A DNA stretch of 64,000 nucleotides from Bradyrhizobium sp. Its GTDB lineage: Bacteria; Pseudomonadota; Alphaproteobacteria; Rhizobiales; Xanthobacteraceae. Positions within the stretch are counted from its first letter, which is position 1; every line of letters begins with the position of its first letter. Of the stretch, positions 43,039 through 55,455 are shown one piece after another. Location of the stretch: the NCBI RefSeq assembly GCF_027307225.1, contig NZ_DAHUXJ010000057.1, positions 1-64,000 on the forward strand. Reading direction: 5' to 3'. Both the position numbers and the translations under genes were made by a program. The notes under the pieces were generated by a model. The model saw only the letters and a program-made list of their open reading frames with translations, was not told where the DNA came from and searched no databases.

Positions 43039-43182
43039 GGGCCATGCCTTTCGGTTGAGCCCGGATAACCCGCGCCCGGCAGCGAATGTTCCGAAGTACA
43101 TGGTCTCCTCGCGCCGCGCGCAGCGGTCACGTTCGCTGCGCACCAGTCACCGAGCAATCCGCGCCTGCCTCAAAGCCGGTAA

Positions 43183-44478
43183 TCACGCGTCCGAGTGCAA
43201 CACTCGGCCGCGTGTCTCCGGCAACGCAAAGGCGGCAAGAAAGAAAACGCCGTAGGCAGCGGCCGAAAAGATCGCGATCGCATTGGCAAGCGTCGTTGTG
43301 GTCGAGAGCGCACCTACCAGGTAAGGGAACAGCGCTCCAATGCCGCGGCCGAAATTGTAGCAAAAACCCTGACCGGAGCCCCGCAACCGTGTCGGATAAA
43401 GCTCGGTAAGAAAGGCGCCCATGCCCGAGAAATAGCCCGACGCGAAAAAGCCGAGGGGGAAGCCGAGAACCCAGAGCACGTCATTGCTGAGCGGCAGTTG
43501 CGTGTAGAGGAGCACGACCGCGATGGCGCCAAGCGAGAAGATCAGGAACAGGTTGCGGCGGCCAATGCGATCAGCAAGCCACGCGCCTACCAGATAGCCA
43601 ATGAAGGATCCGATGATCAACGCCGAGAGATAGCCGGTGGAAGAGACAATCGACAGATGGCGCTCGGTCGTCAGAAAACGCGGCACCCAAAAGGTCACGG
43701 CGTAATAGCCGCCCTGCATTCCCGTGGCCATCAGGGACGCCAGGATGGTCGTCTTGAGAATGGGAGCCGAAAAGATCTCCCACAGCGGCGGATGTTCACC
43801 GCTTTCCATCAATTTGCGGCGCGTGTCTGCTGCAATCTCGGGCTCGGTCACATAGCGGCGCAGATAAAAGACGAGCAGCGCCGGCAGCGCACCAACGGCG
43901 AACATCCAGCGCCACGCGACGCCTCCCGGCAGCAGGGAAAACAGAATCGCCTGTGACAGAACGGCGAGGCCCCATCCCACGGCCCAGCCGGATTGCACCG
44001 AGCCAACCGCTCGGCCGCGGTATTGCGGCCGGATGGCCTCGCCCATCAGCACCGCACCAGCCGCCCATTCACCGCCGAACCCCAGGCCAAGAAGGGCGCG
44101 CGCGATCAGCAACTGATCGAAGCTTTGCGCGACGGCGCACACCAGCGAGAAGAACGAAAACCAGAGAATGGTGAATTGCAGGGTTCTGACTCGTCCGATG
44201 CGATCGGCAACGTAACCACCAAGCCATCCTCCGATGGCTGAGGAAAGGAGCGTCACTGTTCCGGCAAGACCGGCCTCGCCGGCGCCAACCTTCCACAGCG
44301 CGATGATCGAGCCGATCACCAGCGGGTAGATCATGAAATCCATGCCATCCAGCGCCCAGCCGGCGCCGCAAGCCCAGAACGTCCGACGCTCGGCGGTGTT
44401 CATGTCGCGATAGAACGCGAGCAGGCTGGTGTCCTCGATCTCAGCCGTTTCGATCTGTTCGAGTTGGGCCGCTGTCAT
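43183..44478 (-). CDS. MFS transporter, sialate/carboxylate (MHS-like) type
   Basis: A 431-residue carrier with 12 predicted helices. The motifs GAGWALDGMDFMIYPLVIG, ADRIGRVRTLQF and LGLGFGGEWAAGAVLMGEAI are typical of NanT- and AAHS-like proton symporters. An excellent GGAGGA lies upstream of the ATG at 44478; in-frame sequence further upstream is not needed. The gene is flanked by a 233-base gap and the isomerase gene, and no catabolic partner is obvious, so its substrate is unknown beyond a likely organic acid. Confidence 0.85.
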   Translation of the reverse strand: MTAAQLEQIETAEIEDTSLLAFYRDMNTAERRTFWACGAGWALDGMDFMIYPLVIGSIIALWKVGAGEAGLAGTVTLLSSAIGGWLGGYVADRIGRVRTLQFTILWFSFFSLVCAVAQSFDQLLIARALLGLGFGGEWAAGAVLMGEAIRPQYRGRAVGSVQSGWAVGWGLAVLSQAILFSLLPGGVAWRWMFAVGALPALLVFYLRRYVTEPEIAADTRRKLMESGEHPPLWEIFSAPILKTTILASLMATGMQGGYYAVTFWVPRFLTTERHLSIVSSTGYLSALIIGSFIGYLVGAWLADRIGRRNLFLIFSLGAIAVVLLYTQLPLSNDVLWVLGFPLGFFASGYFSGMGAFLTELYPTRLRGSGQGFCYNFGRGIGALFPYLVGALSTTTTLANAIAIFSAAAYGVFFLAAFALPETRGRVLHSDA

Positions 44479-44711
44479 TGACGTTCCTCCGGCGTTTTCT
44501 TGTCGGCGCTTGAACGCCGTCTGTTGTTTCAATCCGAATCCATAAACGGTCTTTGCTGTAGCGACAACGCCTCTCGATAAGCGTATTTCAGTCCACACCG
44601 CCTGACGGGTATCCGATGATCAGTCTTATCGATCACCGACGATCAAAGCAGGTTATCGGGACCGGCGTTCCACGATTGCCTGCAAGATCGCGCCGGGGCC
44701 GCTTCAGCCCA

Positions 44712-45347
44712 TTACGGGATGCGCGTTGACAGGATCGGTGAATTTCCGGAGACAATCGCCGATTCCAACTGGTCGAGCCGGTCCTGGCCCCAGAACGGTT
44801 CGCCGCGATGGAAGTAAAACGGCGCCCCGAACAATTGCCGTTCGATCGCTTCCCGCGTCAGTCCCTCTTCGCGCGCAACAAGTTCGGGCTCCGACGCGCG
44901 GGCCAGCAGTTCTTCGCCGTTCAGCCCGCCGGTATCAGCCAGATTGACGAGCGTGTCGGCGTCCTCGACGTTCAGTTCGTCAGCCCAGACCGCCTTGAGG
45001 CCTGCATGGACAAACGCAGTCACATCGTTTCCGTCCCTGATCGCCGCCAGCACCATGCGGTGACCGAGCGACGGATCGGCCGGATAGAATTTCGGCCACG
45101 TCACAAGCGGAATGCCGCGGATTCGTTTCCAACGTTCCATCTCGACCAGCCGATAGGACTGACGCTGCGGCGGCCGCTGGCGGACCGGCTTGCCGCCGCC
45201 CGCGGCAAACACCGCCATCAAATCGATCGGTTTGAACTCAACCCGCACGTCGTGACGTTTGGCGATATCACAAAACACCAGGCTGCCGACGTAGGACCAA
45301 AGAGAGATGAAGCTGAAGTAATATTCGACCACGGGACGCTCTGTCAT
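44712..45347 (-). CDS. DsbA-like protein, 2-hydroxychromene-2-carboxylate isomerase family
   Basis: A 211-residue thioredoxin-fold protein of the HCCA isomerase (NahD) family, which in naphthalene breakdown is glutathione-dependent. Markers are YYFSFISLWSYVGSLVF at the N-terminus, the residues around GIPLVTWPKFYP, and the C-terminal GAPFYFHRGEPFWGQDRLDQL. The catalytic Ser of the family would be in the FSFIS region. It lies 61 bases downstream of cbbR on the same strand and may share its transcript. A role in carbon fixation is not known; it may be a general glutathione-linked enzyme. Confidence 0.75.
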   Translation of the reverse strand: MTERPVVEYYFSFISLWSYVGSLVFCDIAKRHDVRVEFKPIDLMAVFAAGGGKPVRQRPPQRQSYRLVEMERWKRIRGIPLVTWPKFYPADPSLGHRMVLAAIRDGNDVTAFVHAGLKAVWADELNVEDADTLVNLADTGGLNGEELLARASEPELVAREEGLTREAIERQLFGAPFYFHRGEPFWGQDRLDQLESAIVSGNSPILSTRIP

Positions 45348-45408
45348 ATTGGATCGCTTCCGCTCAGCTGCATCAATCCAGGATAGGCGGTGCCCACGGC
45401 CCGGGTCC

Positions 45409-46374
45409 TCACAGGCCGGTAAAGCTGACGCTCCGTTCCGGCCGCAGGAGCTGAGCGGACGGCAGGTAGCGACTGCCGTCCTCGGCGAGGAATTCCAACA
45501 TCGCCTGCGCCGGCGGAAGCAATGTCTTGTCCGCCCGGCGCACCGCATGCCATTGCCGCATGATCGGCAGGCCGGCGACATCAAGAACCACGAGCCGCCG
45601 ATCGGCGAGCTCGCTCGCCACGGTGTGCAGCGAGATGAAGGCAATGCCTAATCCCGCAATCACCGCCTGCTTGATGGTTTCGTTGCTGTCCATCTCCATG
45701 CCGATCTTCGGCTGCAGATCGCTGGCCTGAAAAAATTGCTCCATCAGCATGCGCGTGCCGGAGCCGCGCTCGCGCGTGATGAAGGTCTCATAGGTCAAGT
45801 CAACGACCGCAAGGCCCAAGTCCCTGGCAAGCCAGTGATCGGCAGCGGCAATGATCACATGCGGATGCTCGCCCAGTAGCCTCTTTTCCACCGGCACGTC
45901 CGGCGGAGGCTGGCCCATGATCGCAATGTCAAGATCGTAACCGCGCAGTGCCTGACGAATATCCTCGCGATTGCCGACCTTGAGCACGATGTCGATCTTC
46001 GGATGCTGTTTCGAGAATGCGGCGATCGCGAACGGCACAAAGCATTTCGCCGTCGAGACGGCGCCGATCGAAACGCGGCCGCCGCTGCGGCCGGCGATCA
46101 TGTCGAGCGTCTGCTCGCAATCGACCAGCGACGCTTCAATGCGTTCGGTCAGCGCCATGACCTCGCGTCCGGCATCGGTCAGCCGCATTCCCTCGCCGGT
46201 TCGCTGAATCAAGGGAAGACCCGCCAGGGCTTCGAGATTGCGAAGCTGCAACGTCACCGCAGGCTGGGTGAGATTGAGCGACCGCGCGGCCGCCGTGACC
46301 GAGCCCATGGCATGCACCGCGCCGAGGGCGCGCAACTGCCGGATCGTCAGATCGCGTCGAAAATGGACTGCCAT
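45409..46374 (-). CDS. cbbR: LysR-type activator of the Calvin cycle operon
   Basis: A 321-residue LysR regulator. The winged helix-turn-helix (about residues 8-65) includes GSVTAAARSLNLTQPAVTLQLRNLE, followed by the standard linker and a periplasmic-binding-like effector domain with GRVSIGAVSTAKCFVPFAIAAF. Divergent placement 163 bases from cbbF is the classic CbbR arrangement, and CbbR proteins respond to metabolites such as NADPH or RuBP. AAAGG lies upstream of the ATG at 46374; an in-frame extension to 46410 is less likely. Confidence 0.92.
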   Translation of the reverse strand: MAVHFRRDLTIRQLRALGAVHAMGSVTAAARSLNLTQPAVTLQLRNLEALAGLPLIQRTGEGMRLTDAGREVMALTERIEASLVDCEQTLDMIAGRSGGRVSIGAVSTAKCFVPFAIAAFSKQHPKIDIVLKVGNREDIRQALRGYDLDIAIMGQPPPDVPVEKRLLGEHPHVIIAAADHWLARDLGLAVVDLTYETFITRERGSGTRMLMEQFFQASDLQPKIGMEMDSNETIKQAVIAGLGIAFISLHTVASELADRRLVVLDVAGLPIMRQWHAVRRADKTLLPPAQAMLEFLAEDGSRYLPSAQLLRPERSVSFTGL

Positions 46375-46537
46375 GCTGACCTTTATAAGAAGGACTTTGG
46401 CCGGACCCAAGATATTGAAATTTTACTTATTGCTCAATGGCGGCGTTTCATAGCGGCGACCCGCACAACGATCTCCGGCTGCGCGGGTGATCAGGCAAAG
46501 CCCTCCCTGAAAAGGGCGCCACCGCAGGGAACGACCA
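46375..46537. promoter_or_regulatory. cbbR-cbbF divergent control region
   Basis: The 163 bases between the two starts contain an AT-rich patch. Inverted half-sites ATTGA (46414-46418) and TCAAT (46434-46438) lie 15 bases apart, and TTATAA occurs near 46384. These are reasonable LysR-type CbbR contacts, but no exact consensus is claimed. AGGGA precedes the cbbF ATG. Confidence 0.55.
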
Positions 46538-47578
46538 ATGGACCACCAGCCCCCGACGTTGGACGCGTATCTCGACGGCGCCGCCCCCTCTATCCCCCAG
46601 GGAGATGCTCTGGCGAAGGTGATCTCCCGCCTTGCCAGAGCGGCTGTCGAACTGGCCAGCCTGATCGCAGCCGGTCCTCTCGTCGGCATCGATGGCCGGT
46701 CGAGGGGCACCAATTCGGGGGGTGACGCGCAAATCGACCTCGACATCGCGGCCAATGCGCTGATGTGCAGCACGCTCCACAACACGCCGGTCGCCGCGAT
46801 CGTCTCCGAGGAAACCGAGTTGCCGGAGATCCTCGATTCCGAAGCCGCGTTTTGCGTGGCAATCGATCCACTCGATGGGTCGGCCAATCTCGCCAACAAC
46901 ATCTCGACCGGAACGATTTTTTCGATCCGGCCACGATTGCGCGACGCGTTGTCGTCATTCTTCGAGCCGGGCACGACGCAGCTTGCCGCCGGGTGCTTCA
47001 TCTATGGCCCCCAGACGACGCTCGTGCTTGCGCTCGACCGCAGCGTCGAGATTTTCCTGCTCGATCGCGCGAGGGGCGAATTCGTTCTGATCCGGCGCAA
47101 TGTTCGCATCCCCGCGCGCAGCACGGAATTCGCCATCAACATGTCTAATCGCCGGCACTGGAACGGCGCGGTGCAGGCCTTCATCGAGCAATGCCTGCTC
47201 GGCGCAACCGGAGAGCACGGCGAAGACTTCAACATGCGCTGGATCGGATCGCTCGTCGCCGAGACGTTCCGTATCCTGGTGCGCGGCGGCGTATTTCTCT
47301 ATCCCGCCGACGCGCGCCGCGGTTATCGGGAGGGGCGACTGCGCCTGCTGTACGAAGCGCATCCCATCGCGCTGATCGTGGAGTGGGCCGGCGGCGCCGC
47401 CTCGACGGGACGCGACCGCATTCTCGACCTCTCGGCGCGCATGCCGCATCAGCGCACTCCGCTGATCATGGGTTCGGCCGGCGCGGTGCGCGATCTCGAC
47501 CTGATGCACTTGCGGACTCAGCCACTGTTTGAAAGTAGCGACGCGCCTTTGTTTGCGCGGCGCGGGCTGTTTCTCTGA
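46538..47578 (+). CDS. cbbF: Fructose-1,6-bisphosphatase, class I
   Basis: A 346-residue phosphatase hydrolysing fructose 1,6-bisphosphate (and often sedoheptulose 1,7-bisphosphate in cbb operons). The metal-binding motif DPLDGSANLANNISTGTIFSI and the upstream acidic SEETELPEI are standard for class I FBPase, as is the late block LYPADARRGYREGRLRLLYEAHP. It is the first gene of the plus-strand cbb operon, 13 bases before cbbP. Transcription is probably CbbR-activated. Confidence 0.95.
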   Translation: MDHQPPTLDAYLDGAAPSIPQGDALAKVISRLARAAVELASLIAAGPLVGIDGRSRGTNSGGDAQIDLDIAANALMCSTLHNTPVAAIVSEETELPEILDSEAAFCVAIDPLDGSANLANNISTGTIFSIRPRLRDALSSFFEPGTTQLAAGCFIYGPQTTLVLALDRSVEIFLLDRARGEFVLIRRNVRIPARSTEFAINMSNRRHWNGAVQAFIEQCLLGATGEHGEDFNMRWIGSLVAETFRILVRGGVFLYPADARRGYREGRLRLLYEAHPIALIVEWAGGAASTGRDRILDLSARMPHQRTPLIMGSAGAVRDLDLMHLRTQPLFESSDAPLFARRGLFL

Positions 47579-47590
47579 AAGAGGCCAAGC

Positions 47591-48466
47591 ATGTCGCGCC
47601 GGCACCCCATCATTTCCGTCACGGGCTCTTCCGGCGCTGGCACCACGTCGGTAAAGCGGACCTTCGAGCAGATCTTCCGCCGCGAGAACGTGACCGCGGC
47701 CTATATCGAGGGCGATGCATTCCATCGATACGACCGCTCCGAAATGCGCAGCAGGATGTCGGAAGAAGCCGAACGCGGCAACCGGCACTTCAGCCACTTC
47801 AGCCCCGAAACCAATCTGTTCGAGGCGCTCGAGAAGACGTTTCGCGAGTATGGCGAATCCGGCACCGGATTGACGCGCCACTACGTCCATGATGCCGAAG
47901 AGGGGGCGCTCTATGGCGGCGAGCCGGGCACGTTCACACCCTGGGCGTCCCTGCCCGCCGATTCCGAATTGCTGTTCTACGAAGGCCTGCACGGCGCCGT
48001 AGTGACCGGAAAGGTCAATATCGCGCAGCATGCCGACCTCAAGATCGGCGTCGTACCCGTCATCAACCTGGAATGGATCCAGAAGCTGCATCGTGATCGG
48101 TCACATCGCGGCTATTCGACCGAAGCGGTGACCGACACCATCCTTCGCCGCATGCCGGACTACGTGAACTACATCTGTCCGCAGTTCACCGAGACCGACA
48201 TCAACTTCCAGCGCATTCCGACGGTCGACACCTCGAACCCGTTCATCGCCCGCTGGATCCCGACGCCCGACGAATCGATGGTGGTGATCCGCTTGAAGAA
48301 TCCGCGCGGCATCGACTTTCCTTATCTGCTGTCGATGGTCCCGCACAGCTTCATGTCGCGCGCCAATTCGATCGTGATTCCCGGCTCGAAGCTCGATCTC
48401 GCGATGCAGCTGATTCTTACTCCGCTGATCCTGCAACTCATCGAACGCAAGAGACGCTCACTATGA
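47591..48466 (+). CDS. cbbP: Phosphoribulokinase
   Basis: A 291-residue kinase that phosphorylates ribulose 5-phosphate to RuBP. The P-loop is [11 protein letters not shown] (about residues 11-21), and the conserved [10 protein letters not shown] and EGLHGAVV blocks follow. The protein is of the short proteobacterial type with allosteric NADH control in studied members. AGAGG lies upstream of the ATG, and the TGA overlaps the cbbT start (ATGA). Confidence 0.95.
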   Translation: MSRRHPIISVTGSSGAGTTSVKRTFEQIFRRENVTAAYIEGDAFHRYDRSEMRSRMSEEAERGNRHFSHFSPETNLFEALEKTFREYGESGTGLTRHYVHDAEEGALYGGEPGTFTPWASLPADSELLFYEGLHGAVVTGKVNIAQHADLKIGVVPVINLEWIQKLHRDRSHRGYSTEAVTDTILRRMPDYVNYICPQFTETDINFQRIPTVDTSNPFIARWIPTPDESMVVIRLKNPRGIDFPYLLSMVPHSFMSRANSIVIPGSKLDLAMQLILTPLILQLIERKRRSL

Positions 48467-50508
48467 CGGTCCACTCCGCCGCCGCACTGAACAGCGTCCA
48501 CGCCCTTCCGTCGCAGGTTGCGATGGCCAACGCGGTGCGTTTCCTTGCCGCCGACGCGGTCGAAAGGGCCAAGTCGGGCCATCCCGGTATGCCCATGGGA
48601 ATGGCCGACGTGGCGACCGTGCTGTTCTCCCGCTTTCTCAAATTCGATGCAGCCGATCCGCACTGGCCGGATCGCGACCGCTTCGTGCTGTCGGCTGGCC
48701 ACGGCTCGATGCTGCTGTATGCGCTACTGCATCTGACCGGCTATGAGGCGATGACGCTCGATGAACTCAAGCGCTTCCGCCAGTGGGGTGCGAAGACGCC
48801 CGGCCATCCTGAATTCGGTCACACCGAAGGCGTCGAGACCACGACCGGACCGCTCGGACAGGGGCTTGCGACCGCGGTCGGCATGGCGCTGGCCGAGCGG
48901 ATGCTGAACGCGCGCTTCGGCGACGACCTGGTCGATCATTTTACCTACGTGATCGCCGGCGACGGCTGCCTGATGGAAGGGTTGAGCCAGGAAGCCATCT
49001 CGCTTGCCGGCCATCTGAAGCTGTCGCGCCTGATCGTGCTGTTCGACGACAACCACATCACCATCGACGGCGCGACCTCGTTGTCCTGCTCCGACGATCA
49101 GTTGATCCGCTTCCTTGCTTCCGGCTGGTCGGTCCGACGCGTCGACGGCCACGACCAAAAGGCGATCGCGCAAGCGATCGGCGAAGAACGCGAGACCAAT
49201 CGTCCCTCGCTGATTGCCTGCCGCACCGTGATCGGTTACGGGGCGCCGACCCGCCAGGGTACGGAAAAGGTCCACGGCGCGCCACTCGGCGGCGAAGAAC
49301 TCGACAAGGCGCGCGAGGCCTTGCAGTGGCCGCATACACCGTTCGAAGTTCCGGGCGAATTGCTGGCACGCTGGCGCGCGGTCGGCGCCCGTGGCCGCAT
49401 TGCCCGGCATCGCTGGATGGAACGGCTTGAGCAGCGCGACGAATTCGCTCGTGATGATTTTGACGATGCCCTCAAGGGCGAAGCCGGCAGCGACGTCGGG
49501 TTTGCCCTGCGCGAGATCGAATGCCGCTTTGCGGACGAACGGCCGAAGATTGCAACCCGCCAGGCGTCGCAGCAAGTGCTGGAGGCGATCACGAAAGCCT
49601 CGCCGAATTTGCTCGGCGGCTCCGCGGACCTGACCCACTCGAATCTGACGCTGACGCGCGTGCAGCAACCGGTGCGGCCCGGAGCCTATGACGGCAACTA
49701 CATCCATTATGGCATTCGCGAGCACGCGATGGCGGCCGCGATGAACGGCATCGCATTGCATGGTGGATTCATTCCCTATGGCGGCACGTTCCTGGCGTTT
49801 TCAGACTATAGCCGGCCGGCGATCCGTCTCGCCGCGCTGATGGGCGTGCGCGTCATCCACGTGATGACCCATGATTCGATCGGGCTCGGCGAAGATGGAC
49901 CGACGCACCAGCCGGTCGAGCATCTCGCATCCTTGCGCGCCATCCCGAATCTCCTGGTGTTTCGTCCGGCGGATGCCGTCGAGACGGCCCAGGCCTGGGA
50001 CTGTGCCTTGCGCGCGGCGCGCCAGCCTTCGGTGCTGTGCTTATCCCGGCAGGCGCTGCCTGTGCTCGATCGAGCGTTTGCCCCGGAAAATCCGGTCGCC
50101 CGGGGGGCTTACGTGCTCACAGAGCCCGAGCATCGGCGAGACGTGACGTTGATCGCGACAGGATCGGAAGTCGCGATCGCGACCGACGCGGCCATGCTGC
50201 TCGGCGCGCGCGGCCTGCGTGCGGCCGTGGTGTCGGCCCCCTGTTTCGAACTGTTCGAACAGCAGCCTTCCAGCTACCGCGCCGCCGTGCTCGGCCATGC
50301 GCCGCGGGTCGGCGTCGAAGCGGCGGTCGAGGGCCTTTGGCGAAAATGGATCGGCGAAACCGGTGAGTTCGTCGGCATGAAAGGCTTCGGAGCTTCGGCG
50401 CCCGCAAGCGAGCTCTATGCACACTTCGGCATCACGGCCGAAGCGGTCGCCGCAGCCGCCGAGCGAGCGGTCACGGAAGCGAGGTCCGCAATCCCGATAC
50501 CCGCCTAA
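48463..50508 (+). CDS. cbbT: Transketolase
   Basis: A 681-residue thiamine diphosphate enzyme of the regenerative phase of the Calvin cycle. The N-terminal block [21 protein letters not shown], the TPP motif [13 protein letters not shown] ... [11 protein letters not shown], and the pyrimidine-binding [19 protein letters not shown] are clear. It has normal length. It is translationally coupled to cbbP by ATGA and lies 30 bases before cbbA. Confidence 0.95.
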   Translation: MTVHSAAALNSVHALPSQVAMANAVRFLAADAVERAKSGHPGMPMGMADVATVLFSRFLKFDAADPHWPDRDRFVLSAGHGSMLLYALLHLTGYEAMTLDELKRFRQWGAKTPGHPEFGHTEGVETTTGPLGQGLATAVGMALAERMLNARFGDDLVDHFTYVIAGDGCLMEGLSQEAISLAGHLKLSRLIVLFDDNHITIDGATSLSCSDDQLIRFLASGWSVRRVDGHDQKAIAQAIGEERETNRPSLIACRTVIGYGAPTRQGTEKVHGAPLGGEELDKAREALQWPHTPFEVPGELLARWRAVGARGRIARHRWMERLEQRDEFARDDFDDALKGEAGSDVGFALREIECRFADERPKIATRQASQQVLEAITKASPNLLGGSADLTHSNLTLTRVQQPVRPGAYDGNYIHYGIREHAMAAAMNGIALHGGFIPYGGTFLAFSDYSRPAIRLAALMGVRVIHVMTHDSIGLGEDGPTHQPVEHLASLRAIPNLLVFRPADAVETAQAWDCALRAARQPSVLCLSRQALPVLDRAFAPENPVARGAYVLTEPEHRRDVTLIATGSEVAIATDAAMLLGARGLRAAVVSAPCFELFEQQPSSYRAAVLGHAPRVGVEAAVEGLWRKWIGETGEFVGMKGFGASAPASELYAHFGITAEAVAAAAERAVTEARSAIPIPA

Positions 50509-50538
50509 CAGAACAAACGAAACGTCTGGAGTGAAACG

Positions 50539-51615
50539 ATGGCGAAAATCACCTTGCGGCAATTGCTCGATGACGCCGCCGAGCGCGGCTATGGCGTTCC
50601 GGCGTTCAACATCAACAACATGGAACAGGGGCTCGCGATCATGGAGGCCGCCGACGCCGTCGACGCGCCGGTGATCATTCAAGCTTCGCGCGGCGCCCGG
50701 TCCTACGCCGGCGACATTATGCTGTCGCGGATGATCGACGCATTGGTCGAAATGTTTCCACACATCCCGCTTTGCCTGCATCAGGATCACGGCGACAGCG
50801 AAGCCACCTGCGCCACCGCGATCCAGCATGGCTTCACCTCGGTCATGATGGATGGCTCGCTCAGGGCCGACGGCAAGACCGTGGCCGGCTACGCCTACAA
50901 CGTCGACATCACGCGTCGCGTGGTGCAGTTGGCGCACTGGATCGGCGCCTCGGTCGAGGGCGAACTCGGCGTGCTCGGCTCGCTCGAACATGGGGGAAGC
51001 GAAAAGGAGGACGGCCACGGCGCCGAAGGGGCGCTGAGCCACGACCAGTTGCTGACCGATCCCGACCAGGCTGTTGAGTTTGTCGGCGCGACGAACGTCG
51101 ATGCGCTTGCCATCGCGATGGGCACCTCGCACGGCGCCTACAAGTTCACGCGCAAACCCGACGGCGAAATTCTCGCCATGCGCGTGGTCGAAGAGATCCA
51201 TCGCCGGCTCCCGAACACGCATCTGGTGATGCATGGCTCGTCGTCGGTGCCACAGCCGCTCCAGGACATGTTCAACGCCTTCGGCGGCGAAATGCCTCAG
51301 ACCTGGGGCGTCCCGATTGAGGAGATCGTGCTCGGCATCAAGCACGGCGTGCGCAAGGTCAATATCGACACCGATTGCCGCCTCGCGATGACAGCCGCCT
51401 TCCGCAAAGTGGCGCAGCAATCGAAAACCGAATTCGACCCGCGAAAATTCTTAAAGCCGGCGATGGACGCGCTGGGCGGTCTCTGTCGCGAGCGCTTCGA
51501 GCAGTTCGGAACGGCCGGCAACGCAAGCCGTATCCGGTCGATCCCGCTTGCCGAAATGGCGCGCCGCTACCGCTCGGGCGCGCTCAACAGCGAACGCATG
51601 ACGGAAGCGGCCTGA
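50539..51615 (+). CDS. cbbA: Fructose-bisphosphate aldolase, class II (Calvin cycle subtype)
   Basis: A 358-residue zinc aldolase forming fructose 1,6- and sedoheptulose 1,7-bisphosphate. Metal-binding sequences include [13 protein letters not shown] and [15 protein letters not shown], with [11 protein letters not shown] and [18 protein letters not shown] further on. The last is typical of the cbb subtype. AGTGAAACG precedes the ATG; the gene is 33 bases from cbbL. Confidence 0.95.
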   Translation: MAKITLRQLLDDAAERGYGVPAFNINNMEQGLAIMEAADAVDAPVIIQASRGARSYAGDIMLSRMIDALVEMFPHIPLCLHQDHGDSEATCATAIQHGFTSVMMDGSLRADGKTVAGYAYNVDITRRVVQLAHWIGASVEGELGVLGSLEHGGSEKEDGHGAEGALSHDQLLTDPDQAVEFVGATNVDALAIAMGTSHGAYKFTRKPDGEILAMRVVEEIHRRLPNTHLVMHGSSSVPQPLQDMFNAFGGEMPQTWGVPIEEIVLGIKHGVRKVNIDTDCRLAMTAAFRKVAQQSKTEFDPRKFLKPAMDALGGLCRERFEQFGTAGNASRIRSIPLAEMARRYRSGALNSERMTEAA

Positions 51616-51630
51616 GGGGGCCCGTGGTGA

Positions 51631-53109
<1,479 letters not shown>

Positions 53110-53122
53110 AAGGAACCTTACA

Positions 53123-53545
53123 ATGCGTATCACCCAGGGATGCTTTTCGTTCCTTCCCGATCTGACCGACGAGCAGATCAAGAGCCAGGTTCAATACTGC
53201 CTCGACAATGGCTGGGCCGTGAACATCGAGTTCACCGATGACCCGCACCCCCGCAACACCTACTGGGAAATGTGGGGACTGCCGATGTTCGACCTGCGCG
53301 ATGCCGCCGGCATCATGAAAGAACTCGGCGATTGCCGGCGCGTCTATGGCGATCGCTACATTCGCATCTCCGGCTTCGATTCGAGCCATGGCTGGGAGTC
53401 GGTGCGGATCTCGTTCATCGTCAACCGGCCGAAAGAGGAGCCGGGATTCCGGCTCGATCGGCAAGAAGCGGTTGGCCGCAACATCCGCTACACGACGCGG
53501 GCTTACGCTGCCGATCGTCCCGAAGGCGAGCGCTACCAGTCATAA
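53123..53545 (+). CDS. cbbS: RuBisCO small subunit, form IC
   Basis: A 140-residue subunit starting [19 protein letters not shown], with the conserved [28 protein letters not shown] split over its middle. The C-terminal extension past residue 110 ([20 protein letters not shown]) is the red-type hairpin that forms a beta-barrel in the L8S8 enzyme. AGGAA precedes the ATG, 13 bases after cbbL. It ends 12 bases before cbbX. Confidence 0.96.
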   Translation: MRITQGCFSFLPDLTDEQIKSQVQYCLDNGWAVNIEFTDDPHPRNTYWEMWGLPMFDLRDAAGIMKELGDCRRVYGDRYIRISGFDSSHGWESVRISFIVNRPKEEPGFRLDRQEAVGRNIRYTTRAYAADRPEGERYQS

Positions 53546-53557
53546 GGGTCGGCAATC

Positions 53558-54505
53558 ATGGCTCATCCAAATCTCCAGGCTGTCGGGCGCGAAGGCAGCG
53601 GCGAATCTGTCCCCTCCTCCATCGACCTGCGGCAGGAATTCGACGCCGTCGAGATCGCACCGATCCTGGCGCAACTCGACCGGGAATTGATCGGGCTTTT
53701 GCCGGTGAAAAGCCGCATCCGGGAGATCGCCTCGTTGCTGCTGGTCGAGCGGATTCGCCGGAAGATGTCGCTCGCCAATACCTATCCGACGCTGCACATG
53801 TCGTTCACCGGAAATCCCGGCACCGGCAAGACGACGGTCGCGATGCGGATGGCCGGCATCCTGCACCGGCTCGGCTTTGTCCGCCGCGGCCATGTCATCA
53901 GCGTCACGCGCGATGATTTGGTCGGCCAGTACATCGGTCACACCGCGCCAAAGACCAAGGAGATCCTGAAGAAGGCGATGGGCGGCGTCCTGTTCATCGA
54001 CGAGGCCTATTATCTCTACCGGCCGGAGAACGAACGCGATTACGGTCAGGAGGCGATCGAGATCCTGCTCCAGGTCATGGAAGCGCAGCGCGAAGATCTT
54101 GTCGTGGTGCTCGCCGGATACCGCGACCGCATGGAACGATTCTTCCAGAGCAATCCCGGCTTTCGTTCGCGCATCGCCCACCACATCGATTTTCCGGACT
54201 ATTCCGAGGCGGAATTGCTCGCAATCGCCGAGTTGATGCTGGTCGAACAGAACTACCGGTTCTCACCCGAGGCGCGGGACGCCTTCACCCGCTACATCGC
54301 GCTGCGCAAGACGCAGCCGCTGTTCTCCAACGCACGCTCGATCCGTAACGCACTGGACCGGATTCGCCTCAGACAGGCCAACCGGATTGTCGCTCACCTC
54401 GACCGCGTTCTCACTTCAGATGAGCTGATGGCGATCGAGGCGAATGACGTACTCGCCAGCCGGGTTTTCTCCGGCGGATTCGACAAGGAGAGGACCGAGC
54501 CGTGA
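53558..54505 (+). CDS. cbbX: Red-type RuBisCO activase CbbX
   Basis: A 315-residue AAA+ ATPase that pulls on the RuBisCO large-subunit C-terminus to release inhibitory sugar phosphates. Walker A is GNPGTGKT (residues 85-92), Walker B is [12 protein letters not shown], and the pore-loop and arginine-finger regions ([18 protein letters not shown]) are present. Its stop overlaps the GTG of cbbY by four bases. CbbX with form IC RuBisCO is the expected pair. Confidence 0.96.
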   Translation: MAHPNLQAVGREGSGESVPSSIDLRQEFDAVEIAPILAQLDRELIGLLPVKSRIREIASLLLVERIRRKMSLANTYPTLHMSFTGNPGTGKTTVAMRMAGILHRLGFVRRGHVISVTRDDLVGQYIGHTAPKTKEILKKAMGGVLFIDEAYYLYRPENERDYGQEAIEILLQVMEAQREDLVVVLAGYRDRMERFFQSNPGFRSRIAHHIDFPDYSEAELLAIAELMLVEQNYRFSPEARDAFTRYIALRKTQPLFSNARSIRNALDRIRLRQANRIVAHLDRVLTSDELMAIEANDVLASRVFSGGFDKERTEP

Positions 54506-55224
54506 ATGTCGAGACACTGTCGGTACTGCTACGCCCGCGCAGCCTGAAGGACCGGATCGCCGATGCTGCCGTGTTGATCCTCGATGTCGACGGCACGCTT
54601 GCCGAGACCGAGGGCATTCATCGCCGCGCCTTCAACGCGGCATTCATCGAAGCTGGTTTCGACTGGTATTGGGACCAGCGGACCTACAAGAAGCTCCTGC
54701 GCACAACCGGCGGCAAGGAACGCATTCAGGCCTTCGGCCGGACGCGCTATCCCGGGATATGCCTGTCCGATTCTGAAGTCGCCAAGCTGCATCGGACAAA
54801 GACACGGCACTACGGCCGGCTGATCGCCCAGCACACCTGCCGGCTGCGGCCCGGCGTCGCGGCCTTGATCCGCAATTCCCGGGCTCGTGGCCAGACGCTC
54901 GCGATCGCGACCACGACGACATACAGCAATATCGACGAGCTGTTGTCAGTAGCGCTGGAGGCAAACTGGTGCGACCTGTTCGCCACCGTCGTTGCCGGGG
55001 ACGATGTGGCACGCAAGAAGCCGGCGCCAGATGTCTATCTCGAGGTCTTGGCAAGGCTCGGTTACGGCGCGAGCGAGTGTCTCGCGATCGAAGATTCTGC
55101 CAATGGCCTGAAGGCGGCCTCGTCCGCTGGAATTCCCGTGTTGATCAGCCGCAGCGAATATTTTCGCGATGACGATTTCTCAGGTGCACTGGCGGTCGTC
55201 GACGATCTTACAGAACTCGGATAG
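54502..55224 (+). CDS. cbbY: CbbY-type HAD phosphatase
   Basis: A 240-residue haloacid dehalogenase phosphatase. The nucleophile motif is [13 protein letters not shown] (Asp28, Asp30), and later motifs are [18 protein letters not shown] and [12 protein letters not shown]. Known CbbY enzymes remove xylulose 1,5-bisphosphate, a misfire inhibitor of RuBisCO released by CbbX, which fits its place as last gene of the operon. The GTG start overlaps the cbbX stop. Confidence 0.92.
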   Translation: MNVETLSVLLRPRSLKDRIADAAVLILDVDGTLAETEGIHRRAFNAAFIEAGFDWYWDQRTYKKLLRTTGGKERIQAFGRTRYPGICLSDSEVAKLHRTKTRHYGRLIAQHTCRLRPGVAALIRNSRARGQTLAIATTTTYSNIDELLSVALEANWCDLFATVVAGDDVARKKPAPDVYLEVLARLGYGASECLAIEDSANGLKAASSAGIPVLISRSEYFRDDDFSGALAVVDDLTELG

Positions 55225-55365
55225 CCGCATCTAAGGGTGTCAGCGGCGCAGGTGGGATCACGGGTCCCAATTCGCGGAACTGGAAACGATCAACCGCCGG
55301 CAGCAGACGAGACCACCCTGAAAGGCCCAAGGAAAAGGCCTGCCGGGGTGACTTGACTCGTTTGG

Positions 55366-55407
55366 CGCGGTGAAATATCACAATCATATCTGCGTAATTT
55401 CACCGCG
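55366..55407. promoter_or_regulatory. Long inverted repeat, candidate operator of the GntR gene
   Basis: CGCGGTGAAAT (55366-55376) and its exact reverse complement ATTTCACCGCG (55397-55407) are 20 bases apart, centre to centre about 31 bases (three helical turns). The site is about 50 bases upstream of the GntR start and includes the only AT-rich patch of the gap. A TTGACT lies just before it at 55353-55358, a possible -35. Binding by the adjacent regulator is inference. Confidence 0.6.
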
Positions 55408-55455
55408 GGTGAAGGACATCCGCGAGGCTGAAACGCACGAACCGCCGGTGCTCGA

